NCBI GenBank assembly: GCA_002314805.1
Contig: DCHJ01000070.1
Location: 1-20,455 of the forward strand
DNA: 20,455 nt
Reading direction: 5' to 3'
Source: Lachnospiraceae bacterium UBA1755
GTDB taxonomy: Bacteria > Bacillota > Clostridia > Lachnospirales > Lachnospiraceae
The position numbers were made by a program, and so were the translations under genes. The notes under the pieces were generated by a model. The model searched no databases, was not told the origin of the DNA, and saw nothing but the letters and a program-made list of their open reading frames with translations. Every line of letters starts with the position of its first letter. The first letter of the stretch is position 1. This document shows positions 7,544 through 14,709 of the stretch, in pieces.

Positions 7544-9181
7544 TCAGTCTGTTGTCTGAGCCTCTACAAGCGGAATGCTGCAGTAGCGCCTGCGCAATAC
7601 CGGTTTCTCGATCTTTCCGGTCGGGTTACGCGGTACATCTGCAAAAATGATCTTTCTCGGTCTCTTGTACCGTGGCAGTCCCTTGCAGAACTCATTGATC
7701 TCTTCCTCCGAGCATGTCACATCCGGCTTAAGTTCAATGATGGCGGCTGCGATCTCCCCGAGTCTCTTCTCAGGAAGTCCTATGACCGCAACATCCTTTA
7801 TCTTATCATTTGCGCGAAGGAAATCCTCTATCTGTACGGGATAGAGATTCTCTCCGCCCGTGATAATTACATCCTTCTTCCTGTCGACCAGATATATGAA
7901 ACCGTCCTCATCCTTCTTTGCCATATCACCGGTCCACAGCCAATCGCCATGGAGGACTTCTGCAGTCGCTTCAGGATTCTTATAATATGCGACCATTACA
8001 CCAGGACCCTTTACAGCAAGCTCACCTACTTCTCCGTCTGGCACTTCGCTTCCGTCAGGTGCAACGATTTTTACTTCCCATAGGTGACCCGGCACTCCTA
8101 TGGCACCCACCTTATTGATGTTCTCAACACCCAGATGTACACAGCCCGGACCCAGTGACTCCGAAAGTCCGTAGTTAGTGTCGTACTCATGATCAGGGAA
8201 CTGCTTCTTCCACCTCCTGATAAGACTTGGCGGTACCGGCTGTGCTCCGATGTGCATCAGCCTCCACTGCTCAAGCATGTAGTCATCAGGGTTGATCCTG
8301 CCGCTGTCGATCGCGTCCAGCATATCCTGTGCCCACGGCACAAGAAGCCATACTATAGTGCATTTCTCTTCTGTGATCGTCCGTAATATCCACTCAGGCT
8401 TGATGCCTCTGAGGAGCACCGCCTTGCTTCCTGAAAGAAGTGAACCGAACCAGTGCATCTTGGCACCTGTATGATACAGCGGAGGAATGCAGAGGAATAC
8501 ATCGTCCTTGCTCTGATGATGATGATTCTGTTCTGTCTGACAGGAAGCCAGAAGACCCTTATGCTTATGGAGGATAGCCTTAGGGAAGCCTGTTGTTCCT
8601 GACGAGAAATAAACAGCGCCTATATCCTCCGGATCGATCAGTATCGGCGGCTGGCTCGAGGTACAGAAATTGATGAGTGCCATACAGTTCTCTGCATATG
8701 CCGGCGGATTCTTTCCCACGAACAGCAGCAGCCTCGTACCCGGAATATCATTGTGTATACTATCCATTCTTTCCACAAACTCCGGTCCGAAGAAAAGGAC
8801 CTCGATATCTGCCAGATCCAGGCAATACTTTATCTCATCGCCTGCGTATCGATAGTTGAGAGGTACTACAACACATCCGGCTTTAAGTATTCCGAAGTAA
8901 ATGGGGAGAAATTCAAGGCAGTTCATCATGAGGATACCAACCTTTGTACCCCTCTTCATTCCGCGGCTCAGAAGGAAATTTGCCACACGGTTGGCCATGC
9001 GGTCAAAGGTACGCCATGTCATCTCTCTCCTGTACGGAGCATCCGGCATAGCATTCTCAATAAGGCTTGCCTCCCGCCATGTACTTGCATTGTCTCTCTC
9101 TTCCGTAGGATTGATCTCAACCAATGCTACTTCCGATCCGAAAAACCGCGAATTCTTTTCAAGTAAATCTGTGATAACCAT
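7544..9181 (-). CDS. AMP-forming acyl-CoA synthetase (class I adenylate-forming enzyme)
   Basis: A full-length 545-residue ligase. Motif A is SSGTTGFPK (193-201), the YGLSES segment is at 337-342, WTGDMAKKDEDG (416-427) carries the ribose-binding Asp, the hinge is VDRKKDVIITGGENLYP (432-448), and the catalytic lysine is in PTGKIEK (K523). It joins a carboxylic acid to CoA with release of AMP. The exact acid cannot be read from sequence. It resembles CaiC/FadD-type medium-chain or aryl-acid ligases. It is the first gene after the Tyr/Phe attenuator, which suggests an aryl acid such as 4-hydroxyphenylacetate, phenylacetate or indoleacetate. GAGG lies about 9 bases before the ATG. Confidence 0.9.
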   Translation of the reverse strand: MVITDLLEKNSRFFGSEVALVEINPTEERDNASTWREASLIENAMPDAPYRREMTWRTFDRMANRVANFLLSRGMKRGTKVGILMMNCLEFLPIYFGILKAGCVVVPLNYRYAGDEIKYCLDLADIEVLFFGPEFVERMDSIHNDIPGTRLLLFVGKNPPAYAENCMALINFCTSSQPPILIDPEDIGAVYFSSGTTGFPKAILHKHKGLLASCQTEQNHHHQSKDDVFLCIPPLYHTGAKMHWFGSLLSGSKAVLLRGIKPEWILRTITEEKCTIVWLLVPWAQDMLDAIDSGRINPDDYMLEQWRLMHIGAQPVPPSLIRRWKKQFPDHEYDTNYGLSESLGPGCVHLGVENINKVGAIGVPGHLWEVKIVAPDGSEVPDGEVGELAVKGPGVMVAYYKNPEATAEVLHGDWLWTGDMAKKDEDGFIYLVDRKKDVIITGGENLYPVQIEDFLRANDKIKDVAVIGLPEKRLGEIAAAIIELKPDVTCSEEEINEFCKGLPRYKRPRKIIFADVPRNPTGKIEKPVLRRRYCSIPLVEAQTTD

Positions 9182-9274
9182 AATTCTTTCCTCTCATTTG
9201 TTTTTTCCGTTCATCAGGTCAGAGCCTGTGTCCGCATACAAGCTTCCGGTTCACACCCGCAATGCTTTTTTCAT

Positions 9275-9308
9275 AAAAAAACATCCACCCGCTTCAATCA
9301 GGTGGATG
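9275..9308 (-). terminator. Intrinsic terminator of the Tyr/Phe attenuator
   Basis: On the minus strand CATCCACC (9301-9308) pairs with GGTGGATG (9282-9289): 8 perfect GC-rich pairs, an 11-base loop, then seven U residues (9275-9281). It lies 28 bases after the leader peptide stop and about 95 bases before the acyl-CoA synthetase start. No other terminator is evident after rnfB, so read-through from the rnf genes also meets this site. Confidence 0.92.
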
Positions 9309-9366
9309 CTGTCTTATTTACGCATAACTGAAGAATCAGTCGAACGCAGTCATACAACGATCCACC
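9301..9366 (-). promoter_or_regulatory. Antiterminator of the Tyr/Phe attenuator
   Basis: The terminator's 5' arm has a second partner upstream. ACAGCATCCACC (9301-9312) can pair with GGTGGATCGTTGT (9354-9366) through 12 pairs, with one bulged C and one G-U pair. This is longer than the 8-bp terminator stem and mutually exclusive with it. The upstream strand lies inside the leader peptide gene, a few bases after the Tyr/Phe codon run. A ribosome stalled on the early Tyr codons leaves this strand free, so the antiterminator forms and transcription continues. A moving ribosome covers it and lets the terminator form. Confidence 0.85.
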
Positions 9367-9410
9367 GTGCTGTAAAAGTAATAATAATATGTATTGCGGC
9401 TTATCATCAT
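9336..9410 (-). CDS. Attenuator leader peptide rich in Tyr and Phe (24 codons)
   Basis: A short open frame begins with tandem ATG codons at 9410 and 9407 and ends at TGA (9336-9338). It has an excellent ribosome binding site, AAAGGAG, 5 to 6 bases before the first ATG. Its middle reads NTYYYYFYST: Tyr at codons 8-11 and 13, Phe at codon 12, and a second Phe at codon 23. Such runs of one amino-acid group are the signature of leader peptides like those of pheA, trp and his operons. It sits between a promoter (9438-9466) and an antiterminator/terminator pair. The peptide itself is probably not functional; its translation rate is the signal for Tyr- and Phe-tRNA charging. Confidence 0.9.
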   Translation of the reverse strand: MMISRNTYYYYFYSTVDRCMTAFD

Positions 9411-9437
9411 GGCTGCTCCTTTCTCTTCAATGGATAT

Positions 9438-9466
9438 ACTCTATCACTTTATCGTGATGATGTAAA
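9438..9466 (-). promoter_or_regulatory. Promoter of the attenuator-controlled operon
   Basis: A -35 box TTTACA (9461-9466) and a -10 box TAGAGT (9438-9443) are 17 bases apart on the minus strand. Transcription should start near 9431, about 20 bases before the leader peptide ATG. The spacer holds a small inverted repeat, ATCAC-N6-GTGAT (9443-9458), which could be an operator. Confidence 0.6.
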
Positions 9467-9479
9467 GAGAAACTTCATT

Positions 9480-9503
9480 TTGCTATAAACCTTGCTATAA
9501 ACC
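9480..9503. repeat. Perfect tandem 12-bp repeat upstream of the attenuator promoter
   Basis: TTGCTATAAACC occurs twice head to tail (9480-9491 and 9492-9503), ending 14 bases upstream of the -35 box. The position, immediately upstream of a promoter and in phase with roughly one helical turn per copy, suits an activator or regulator site. The short run between it and the rnfB stop shows no strong terminator. Confidence 0.6.
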
Positions 9504-9529
9504 CTGAGTGAAACAAAATTTGTGTCAGT

Positions 9530-10330
9530 TCACAGGTGCAGGTGATTGATAGCGCCTGCAGGGCACTCCGGTATACACGCACCGCAGCCTGTACATTTTT
9601 CACTGTCAATGTGGGCATGATTGTCTGTGATGGTTATTGCATCGTTTTTACATATCCTCACACACCTTGTGCAGGCCAGACACCCCTGAAGACATGCCTT
9701 ACGCGTGTCACTTCCCTTATCCCCGTTCTTACAGAAAACGATCGTATGCTTCTCATTGACCGGATAGAGTTCTATCAGCCCTCTGGGACATACAGACATA
9801 CATTTCCTGCACGCCTTGCATTTCCCGGGATCTATCCGGGCTATACCTCCGCAGATGAAGATAGCTTCATAGGGACAGGCCTTTACACAGTCACCAAAAC
9901 CCAGACATCCGTATGTACAGTTCTTCGGGCCTCCGAAAAGCTGTGTTGCCATCTTGCAGCTGGAAGCACCCACATAATTGATCTTGGTCTTGACGTTGTG
10001 ACTGTTTCCCTGGCACAGTACAACAGCGGTCATCTGTCTGGCATAGCCTGCCTCAACACCGAGCACATCGGCAACCTTCTGCGCCACCTCATGTCCTCCC
10101 GGGCTGCACAGTCCGGTCTTGTCTGTCCTGCCATCCGCCAGGGCTGCCGCATAGCCGTCGCAGCCGCTGTATCCGCAGCCGCCGCAGTTGGCACCTGGCA
10201 GGCATTCCCTTATTTTTTCTGCTTTTTCATTCACCTTCACTGCAAAGACCCTGGCGGCTATTGCGAGTACCAGCCCGAGGACAAGCCCCAGAGCTCCCAC
10301 TATTACTATTGGAGTAAGTATAGGTCCCAT
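9530..10330 (-). CDS. rnfB: Rnf complex iron-sulfur subunit B
   Basis: A 266-residue subunit of the Rnf complex, which exchanges electrons between ferredoxin and NAD while moving Na+ or H+ across the membrane. The N terminus is one membrane anchor (about residues 4-30). A Fe-S domain follows, with C43, C49, C52, C57 and C75 (ANCGGCGYSGC). Then come several ferredoxin-like sites: CTYGCLGFGDCVKACP (138-152), CKACRKCMSVCP (171-182), CLQGCLACTRCVRIC (213-227) and CTGCGACIPECP (246-257). This multi-cluster form is usual in Clostridia, where RnfB is the likely entry point for ferredoxin electrons. AAGGAG precedes the ATG at good spacing. It is the last rnf gene, 11 bases after rnfA, and is followed by the attenuator region. 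Confidence 0.95.
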   Translation of the reverse strand: MGPILTPIVIVGALGLVLGLVLAIAARVFAVKVNEKAEKIRECLPGANCGGCGYSGCDGYAAALADGRTDKTGLCSPGGHEVAQKVADVLGVEAGYARQMTAVVLCQGNSHNVKTKINYVGASSCKMATQLFGGPKNCTYGCLGFGDCVKACPYEAIFICGGIARIDPGKCKACRKCMSVCPRGLIELYPVNEKHTIVFCKNGDKGSDTRKACLQGCLACTRCVRICKNDAITITDNHAHIDSEKCTGCGACIPECPAGAINHLHL

Positions 10331-10341
10331 ATCACTTCTCC

Positions 10342-10935
10342 TTACCTGAAAATATTGTCAACTATTCCCGAAAATCCAAGGAAGGAACAGCTTGTCAGTG
10401 CCGCAGCAATAAGTGTGATCGGAAGGCCGCGCAGGAATCGCGGTATATCAGAGGTCTCCAGTCTTTCTCTCACGCCTGAGAACATGATCATTGCGATCAT
10501 GAATCCCACGCCTCCGCCCAGGGAGTTGACAATGGATGTAATGAAATTATAATTATTGCCGATATTGAGAAGGACAACACCCAGCACTGCGCAGTTAGTC
10601 GTGATCAGCGGAAGATATATCCCCAGTGCATTGTACAGTGACTTAAGATATTTCCTGAGTATTATCTCCACCAGCTGTACAAGCGAAGCTATAACAAGTA
10701 TGAATACTATCGTCTGGAGATATTCAAGATCCTTTGGTACCAGCACATACTGATTGATGGGATAGCATACAGCAGTAGCCAGGACCATGACCAGTATCAC
10801 TGCCACCGACATTCCGATGGCAGTATCAAATTTCTTGGATACACCAAGAAACGGGCATATTCCCAGGAACCTGCATAAAATGAAATTCTGGGTAAGGATC
10901 GCCGTGAGCAGCACAGCCAGTAATTCTTTTGTCAT
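10342..10935 (-). CDS. rnfA: Rnf complex membrane subunit A
   Basis: A 197-residue, six-segment membrane protein of the RnfA/NqrE family. It forms the membrane core with RnfE. The two conserved half-repeat cysteines are present, in LCRFLGICPFLG near the N terminus and TNCAVLG in the middle. In related Nqr/Rnf complexes such cysteines hold an iron-sulfur centre between RnfA and RnfE. Its ATG overlaps the rnfE stop as ATGA (10932-10935), and GGAGG lies about 7 bases upstream. Length is typical. Confidence 0.95.
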   Translation of the reverse strand: MTKELLAVLLTAILTQNFILCRFLGICPFLGVSKKFDTAIGMSVAVILVMVLATAVCYPINQYVLVPKDLEYLQTIVFILVIASLVQLVEIILRKYLKSLYNALGIYLPLITTNCAVLGVVLLNIGNNYNFITSIVNSLGGGVGFMIAMIMFSGVRERLETSDIPRFLRGLPITLIAAALTSCSFLGFSGIVDNIFR

Positions 10936-11666
10936 TTCCGTCCCTCCTCTCCCGTCATCCTGCAGGAAGCGGCCATAGGACAGCTGCCGCAGCCGTTAAG
11001 CTCCGCGCACTTACGTCCGCTCCTTTCAGCCACTCTGTTGGCAAGAGCTATCATACATCCGAATACAAAGAAACCGCCGGGCGCGAGCACAAATATGGTC
11101 ATTGGATGTTCACTGAGCCACGGGATCGTGAAACCATTGAAATCCACCTCACCGAATACCTGAAGAAGATCCTTTATCCCTGCAAGGAAGGTTCCCGAGC
11201 CAAGCACTTCTCTTATCGTACTCATGCATGCCAGGGCAAATATGAAGCCTATTCCCATGCCGAGACCGTCCAGTGCCGATGCAAGTACAGGATTCTTTGA
11301 AGCAAAGGCCTCTGCCCTGCCCAGTATGATGCAGTTTACAACGATCAGCGGAAGATACACTCCGAGAGATACATCCAGTGCAGGCACAAATGCCTTCACA
11401 AGCATCTGTATCACTGTCACAAAGGACGCGATGATCACGATATATGCAGGTATGCGCACCTTATCCGGTATCACCCTGCGCAGAGCAGATATTACAATAT
11501 TGCTGCATGTCAGTACTATCGTGACCGCGATACCCATTCCGATAGCAGAGGCCACTGAAGTCGATGTAGCCAGAGTAGGGCAGGTGCCGAGCACCAGGCG
11601 GAATACCGGATTCTCCTTAAGGAGGCCCTTGGTAAACTCATGTGAAAGAGCTTTATTCTTCTCCAT
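10932..11666 (-). CDS. rnfE: Rnf complex membrane subunit E, with a Cys-rich tail
   Basis: A 245-residue membrane protein of the RnfE/NqrD family, partner of RnfA. The core motifs LVLGTCPTLATST and VVNCIILGRAEAF carry the conserved membrane cysteines. The start at 11666 places AAGGAGG about 9 bases upstream. ATG 11672 is also possible but would leave only 3 bases of spacing. It overlaps the rnfG end by 14 bases. After the last membrane segment the protein continues with a short cytosolic tail containing C-x5-C-x2-C-x5-C (CAELNGCGSCPMAASC), which is not part of the conserved core and could bind a metal or a cluster. Confidence 0.94.
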   Translation of the reverse strand: MEKNKALSHEFTKGLLKENPVFRLVLGTCPTLATSTSVASAIGMGIAVTIVLTCSNIVISALRRVIPDKVRIPAYIVIIASFVTVIQMLVKAFVPALDVSLGVYLPLIVVNCIILGRAEAFASKNPVLASALDGLGMGIGFIFALACMSTIREVLGSGTFLAGIKDLLQVFGEVDFNGFTIPWLSEHPMTIFVLAPGGFFVFGCMIALANRVAERSGRKCAELNGCGSCPMAASCRMTGEEGRK

Positions 11667-12270
11667 TTCCATCTGCCTCCTTTCCTGCAGCATTATCAGC
11701 TCCGAATATCAGTGCCGATGCCTTATTGACACATCTTGTAACCGCTTCGCTTGTCTTTGTCGCACCGGTAATGGCCTGTATCTCATCTCCGGAGGCATCC
11801 CCTGATACCATGAGCCCGCCTCCCGGCTTCCCCCTGAACTGATTCCTGAAGCTCTCGTTCTTCGCATTCATCCCAAGTCCGGGAGTGTCATTGATAGTAA
11901 GTATCTCAACTCCAGTAATGATACCGTTCATGTCTATTCCGGTCATTACCGCGATCTCTCCGCCATAGCTTGTATCGGTGGTGCTCACCGCATAGCCGAT
12001 CACGCTGCCGTCCGTATCCAGTGCCGCATAAATGGATGTCCCTCCGTCAAGCTCGCACAGTTCGAAGCTTTCAGCCCCGGGGATGACCTTACGTCTTGCA
12101 TTATCGGCCTGCTCCTCCTCCACTTTAATGATCCTGTCCTTTGTAATACTATTTGTAATGCTCAGTGCCGCAGCTGACACAAGGCATATGATAAAAAGCG
12201 CAAGGGCACAGACCAGAATATCCCTCATTCCTTTTTTCTTTCCTGCAGCCGGGATCTCATTAGTACTCAT
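11653..12270 (-). CDS. rnfG: Rnf complex flavin subunit G
   Basis: A 205-residue subunit with one N-terminal membrane anchor (about residues 16-40) and an FMN-binding domain. The covalent FMN site is the [ST]GAT motif ITGATKTS (Thr171), the target of the flavin transferase ApbE encoded in the same block. The TPGLG segment (129-133) is also typical. AAGGAGGG lies 6 to 8 bases before the ATG at 12270. The gene overlaps rnfD by 4 bases (12267-12270). The C terminus is a short acidic tail. Confidence 0.95.
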   Translation of the reverse strand: MSTNEIPAAGKKKGMRDILVCALALFIICLVSAAALSITNSITKDRIIKVEEEQADNARRKVIPGAESFELCELDGGTSIYAALDTDGSVIGYAVSTTDTSYGGEIAVMTGIDMNGIITGVEILTINDTPGLGMNAKNESFRNQFRGKPGGGLMVSGDASGDEIQAITGATKTSEAVTRCVNKASALIFGADNAAGKEADGNGEE

Positions 12271-13232
12271 AACGATCCCTCCTTTGCTTTCCTGCCTTTT
12301 TCGTCTGCCCCGAAGACCACGGGCATTGTAAGCTTCTCAATATGGGGTGTGAGGATATTCATGATGATGATCGAAAAGCTCACGCCTTCAGCCAGCGAGC
12401 CAAACAGTCTTATCAGGCAGGTGATCAGTCCGCAGCCGATGGCATATATCACCTTGCCCCATGTGGTCACGGGACTTGTGGAATAATCCGTTGCCATAAA
12501 GACCGCACCAAGAATGAGTCCGCCGGACAGCACCTGATATGCTGCTGAATACAGGCTGCATCCATCGGCAAAGAACATCACAGCAGCAACTGTGCCAATA
12601 AAGCATACCGGAATGATCCATCTGATCACCCTGCGTACCAGGAGATATACTCCGCCCAGTATCAGTGCAAGAGCACATACCTCTCCGATGGTCCCGCCAT
12701 GGTAACCGATAAGGAGCTGCCAGAGCGAGGGAGCCGCATCTGTCCCCGCCAGTGCCAGCGGAGTTGCCGTAGTCATTGCGTCGACAGGTTCAATAAATGC
12801 GTTCATTTCCTTCGGGAAAGAAGTCATGAGTATTATCCTTGCAGCTATAGCCGGATTAACGAAGTTTTCTCCTATGCCGCCAAAGAACTGTTTTGCCACT
12901 ACAATAGCGATAAAGTCGGCAATTATTATCATCCATACAGGCAGAGTCGGAGGCACATTCAATGCTATCAGCAGCCCCGTCACAGCTGCACTCAGATCTG
13001 AGATCGTGTTTTTACGTCCTATGAGCTTCCGGAAGCCCCATTCGAAGAAGACTGCCGCACCTGTGGAAACAGCGCAGAGCAGGGCAGCACGCGCTCCGAA
13101 AAAACATATCCCCGCCAGGACAGCCGGCATCAGCGCGATCAGTACGTCTCTCATTATCCCCCGTGTTGTCATCGGGGTATGCACATGAGGAGATGAAGAC
13201 ACTGTAAGTTTTATGTTCATATTAATTAACAT
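12267..13232 (-). CDS. rnfD: Rnf complex membrane flavin subunit D
   Basis: A 321-residue polytopic membrane protein of the RnfD/NqrB family, part of the ion-moving core. The opening SSSPHVHTP is characteristic. The expected FMN-threonine site is DAMTTATPLA (Thr157), a TTAT variant of the usual [ST]GAT. A second conserved stretch is MATDYSTSPVTTWGK. The start at 13232 is chosen because GGAGG lies about 9 bases upstream; it overlaps rnfC by 11 bases. The alternative Met at 13220 has no binding site. Confidence 0.94.
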   Translation of the reverse strand: MLINMNIKLTVSSSPHVHTPMTTRGIMRDVLIALMPAVLAGICFFGARAALLCAVSTGAAVFFEWGFRKLIGRKNTISDLSAAVTGLLIALNVPPTLPVWMIIIADFIAIVVAKQFFGGIGENFVNPAIAARIILMTSFPKEMNAFIEPVDAMTTATPLALAGTDAAPSLWQLLIGYHGGTIGEVCALALILGGVYLLVRRVIRWIIPVCFIGTVAAVMFFADGCSLYSAAYQVLSGGLILGAVFMATDYSTSPVTTWGKVIYAIGCGLITCLIRLFGSLAEGVSFSIIIMNILTPHIEKLTMPVVFGADEKGRKAKEGSL

Positions 13233-14580
13233 TCTTCTGTGCCTCCTCCCTGATGAGCTGCTTGCCCATCTTCATATACTGCACCAGTGACCTGTTGCCG
13301 GGACAGTGGAATGCGCAGCTTCCGCATTCCATGCATGCCATGACATTAAGCTCCTTAAGCTTCTCTACATTTCTGTACCTTGCATATCGCTCAAGCTTTT
13401 CCGGTACCAGCCCCATGGGACATGCCTCGACACAGCGGCCGCAGCGTATGCAGTCCCATTTCACCAGTCTTGATATGGAGGTCTGTCTGAAAGCAAGTAT
13501 GGCATTGTTCTGCTTGCATATCGGAGCTGTTGTATCGCTTAGAGCCAGTCCCATCATAGGTCCGCCCAGTATTATCTTGTACGGCGGCTCCGTGAAGCCC
13601 CCGCAGTAATCAATTATATCCTGAATACTTGTACCGATCGGTACTCTCAGATTATATGGTCCGTCGATCGCATCTCCGTCCACGGTAATTGATCTGGAGA
13701 TAACAGGTCTTCCCGTACGCAGATACCTTCCTATGACTGAACAGGTCTCAACGTTCATCACCACGCAGCCCACATCGCTCGGGAGCTTTCCTATCGGAAC
13801 TATCCTGCCGGTCGTTACGTAGATCATCATTTTTTCGGCTCCCTGCGGATATCTGCTGTGAAGTGAGCTCACTTTTATGTCCATATCGGCATTGCACTCT
13901 TCACCAAGACAGTTAAGCAGTCTCTCCAGACCTTTGGGCTTATTATCCTCAACACCTATGATGACCTGCTTAAAGCCTATCCATTGTACCAGAGCTCTTA
14001 TTCCGTTGATGATATTCTGAGGGTACTCCATGCACTCACGGTTATCAACGCAGATATAAGGCTCACATTCAGCCGCATTGATTATGAGTGTATCGACTGC
14101 GGGCTCTGATTTGAGTGCCGATCTCAGCTTTGCATGGGTAGGGAAGCCTGCTCCTCCCATACCAACAAGCCCGCTCTCCCTGACTGCATTCAGGAAATCC
14201 TCAAGGCTTTCTATCACAGGCGGACTGATATCAGGGCAGTCTTCTCTTTTTCCGTCGGACTCAATAGTAATGCCCTGACATTTAATTCCATTGGATAATA
14301 CTATTTCACCCACGGCAATGACCTTCCCCGAGACAGATGCGTGGACCGGAGCTGAGATGGTTTTATCGCTGTCTCCGATCTTCTGTCCTGCATAGACATG
14401 ATCCCCAACTGCCACCAGCGGTGAGCACGGCGCACCAATAGACTGGCTCAAAGCTATGGCTACCGTCCCGGGTACAGGAATCGACTGCAGCGGAATATCT
14501 GCTGCATTCTTCTGATGATCTGCCGGAACTCCGCCCCTGAATTTTCTGAGCGGGCTGTGCAGTCCTTTTGCTATATCCAT
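13222..14580 (-). CDS. rnfC: Rnf complex NADH-binding subunit C
   Basis: A 452-residue peripheral subunit, the NADH/NAD site of the complex. It has the RnfC N-terminal barrel-sandwich region (about residues 1-110), the nucleotide/FMN-binding loop GLVGMGGAGFPTH (137-149), and ECEPYICVD (171-179). Two [4Fe-4S] ferredoxin sites follow near the C terminus, CIRCGRCVEACP and CMECGSCAFHCP. GGGGAGG precedes the ATG by 6 bases. It is the first of the six structural genes. Upstream is a 129-bp gap with a strong hairpin (14639-14665), so it may be a processing or stability boundary within a longer transcript starting before apbE. Confidence 0.95.
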   Translation of the reverse strand: MDIAKGLHSPLRKFRGGVPADHQKNAADIPLQSIPVPGTVAIALSQSIGAPCSPLVAVGDHVYAGQKIGDSDKTISAPVHASVSGKVIAVGEIVLSNGIKCQGITIESDGKREDCPDISPPVIESLEDFLNAVRESGLVGMGGAGFPTHAKLRSALKSEPAVDTLIINAAECEPYICVDNRECMEYPQNIINGIRALVQWIGFKQVIIGVEDNKPKGLERLLNCLGEECNADMDIKVSSLHSRYPQGAEKMMIYVTTGRIVPIGKLPSDVGCVVMNVETCSVIGRYLRTGRPVISRSITVDGDAIDGPYNLRVPIGTSIQDIIDYCGGFTEPPYKIILGGPMMGLALSDTTAPICKQNNAILAFRQTSISRLVKWDCIRCGRCVEACPMGLVPEKLERYARYRNVEKLKELNVMACMECGSCAFHCPGNRSLVQYMKMGKQLIREEAQKNVN

Positions 14581-14638
14581 AATCGCCTCCCCGAATCTGC
14601 CTGCAGCCTCTGCTGCCTGCTTCTATAGTGCTTTATTG

Positions 14639-14665
14639 CAGCTATGCCATCACCCGGCATAGCTG
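14639..14665. other. Perfect 10-bp stem-loop upstream of rnfC
   Basis: CAGCTATGCC (14639-14648) pairs perfectly with GGCATAGCTG (14656-14665) around a 7-base loop. It lacks a U tract on either strand, so it is not a standard terminator. It lies between the Gx-transporter-like gene and rnfC and could set separate stability or expression for the six rnf structural genes. Confidence 0.55.
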
Positions 14666-14709
14666 TCTGCACATGTCTGCACGTATCATAAAATATCTAT
14701 ATACCTGCA

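Noticed and set aside
9182..9529. T-box riboswitch for tyrosine or phenylalanine upstream of the acyl-CoA synthetase
   Set aside because: No T-box consensus and no specifier-loop stem I could find; the leader peptide with alternative hairpins explains the region fully.
9536..10552. Plus-strand open frame of 338 codons opposite rnfB and rnfA
   Set aside because: It is antisense to rnfB and rnfA, which carry clear conserved motifs; the cysteine and alanine richness is a mirror of those genes.
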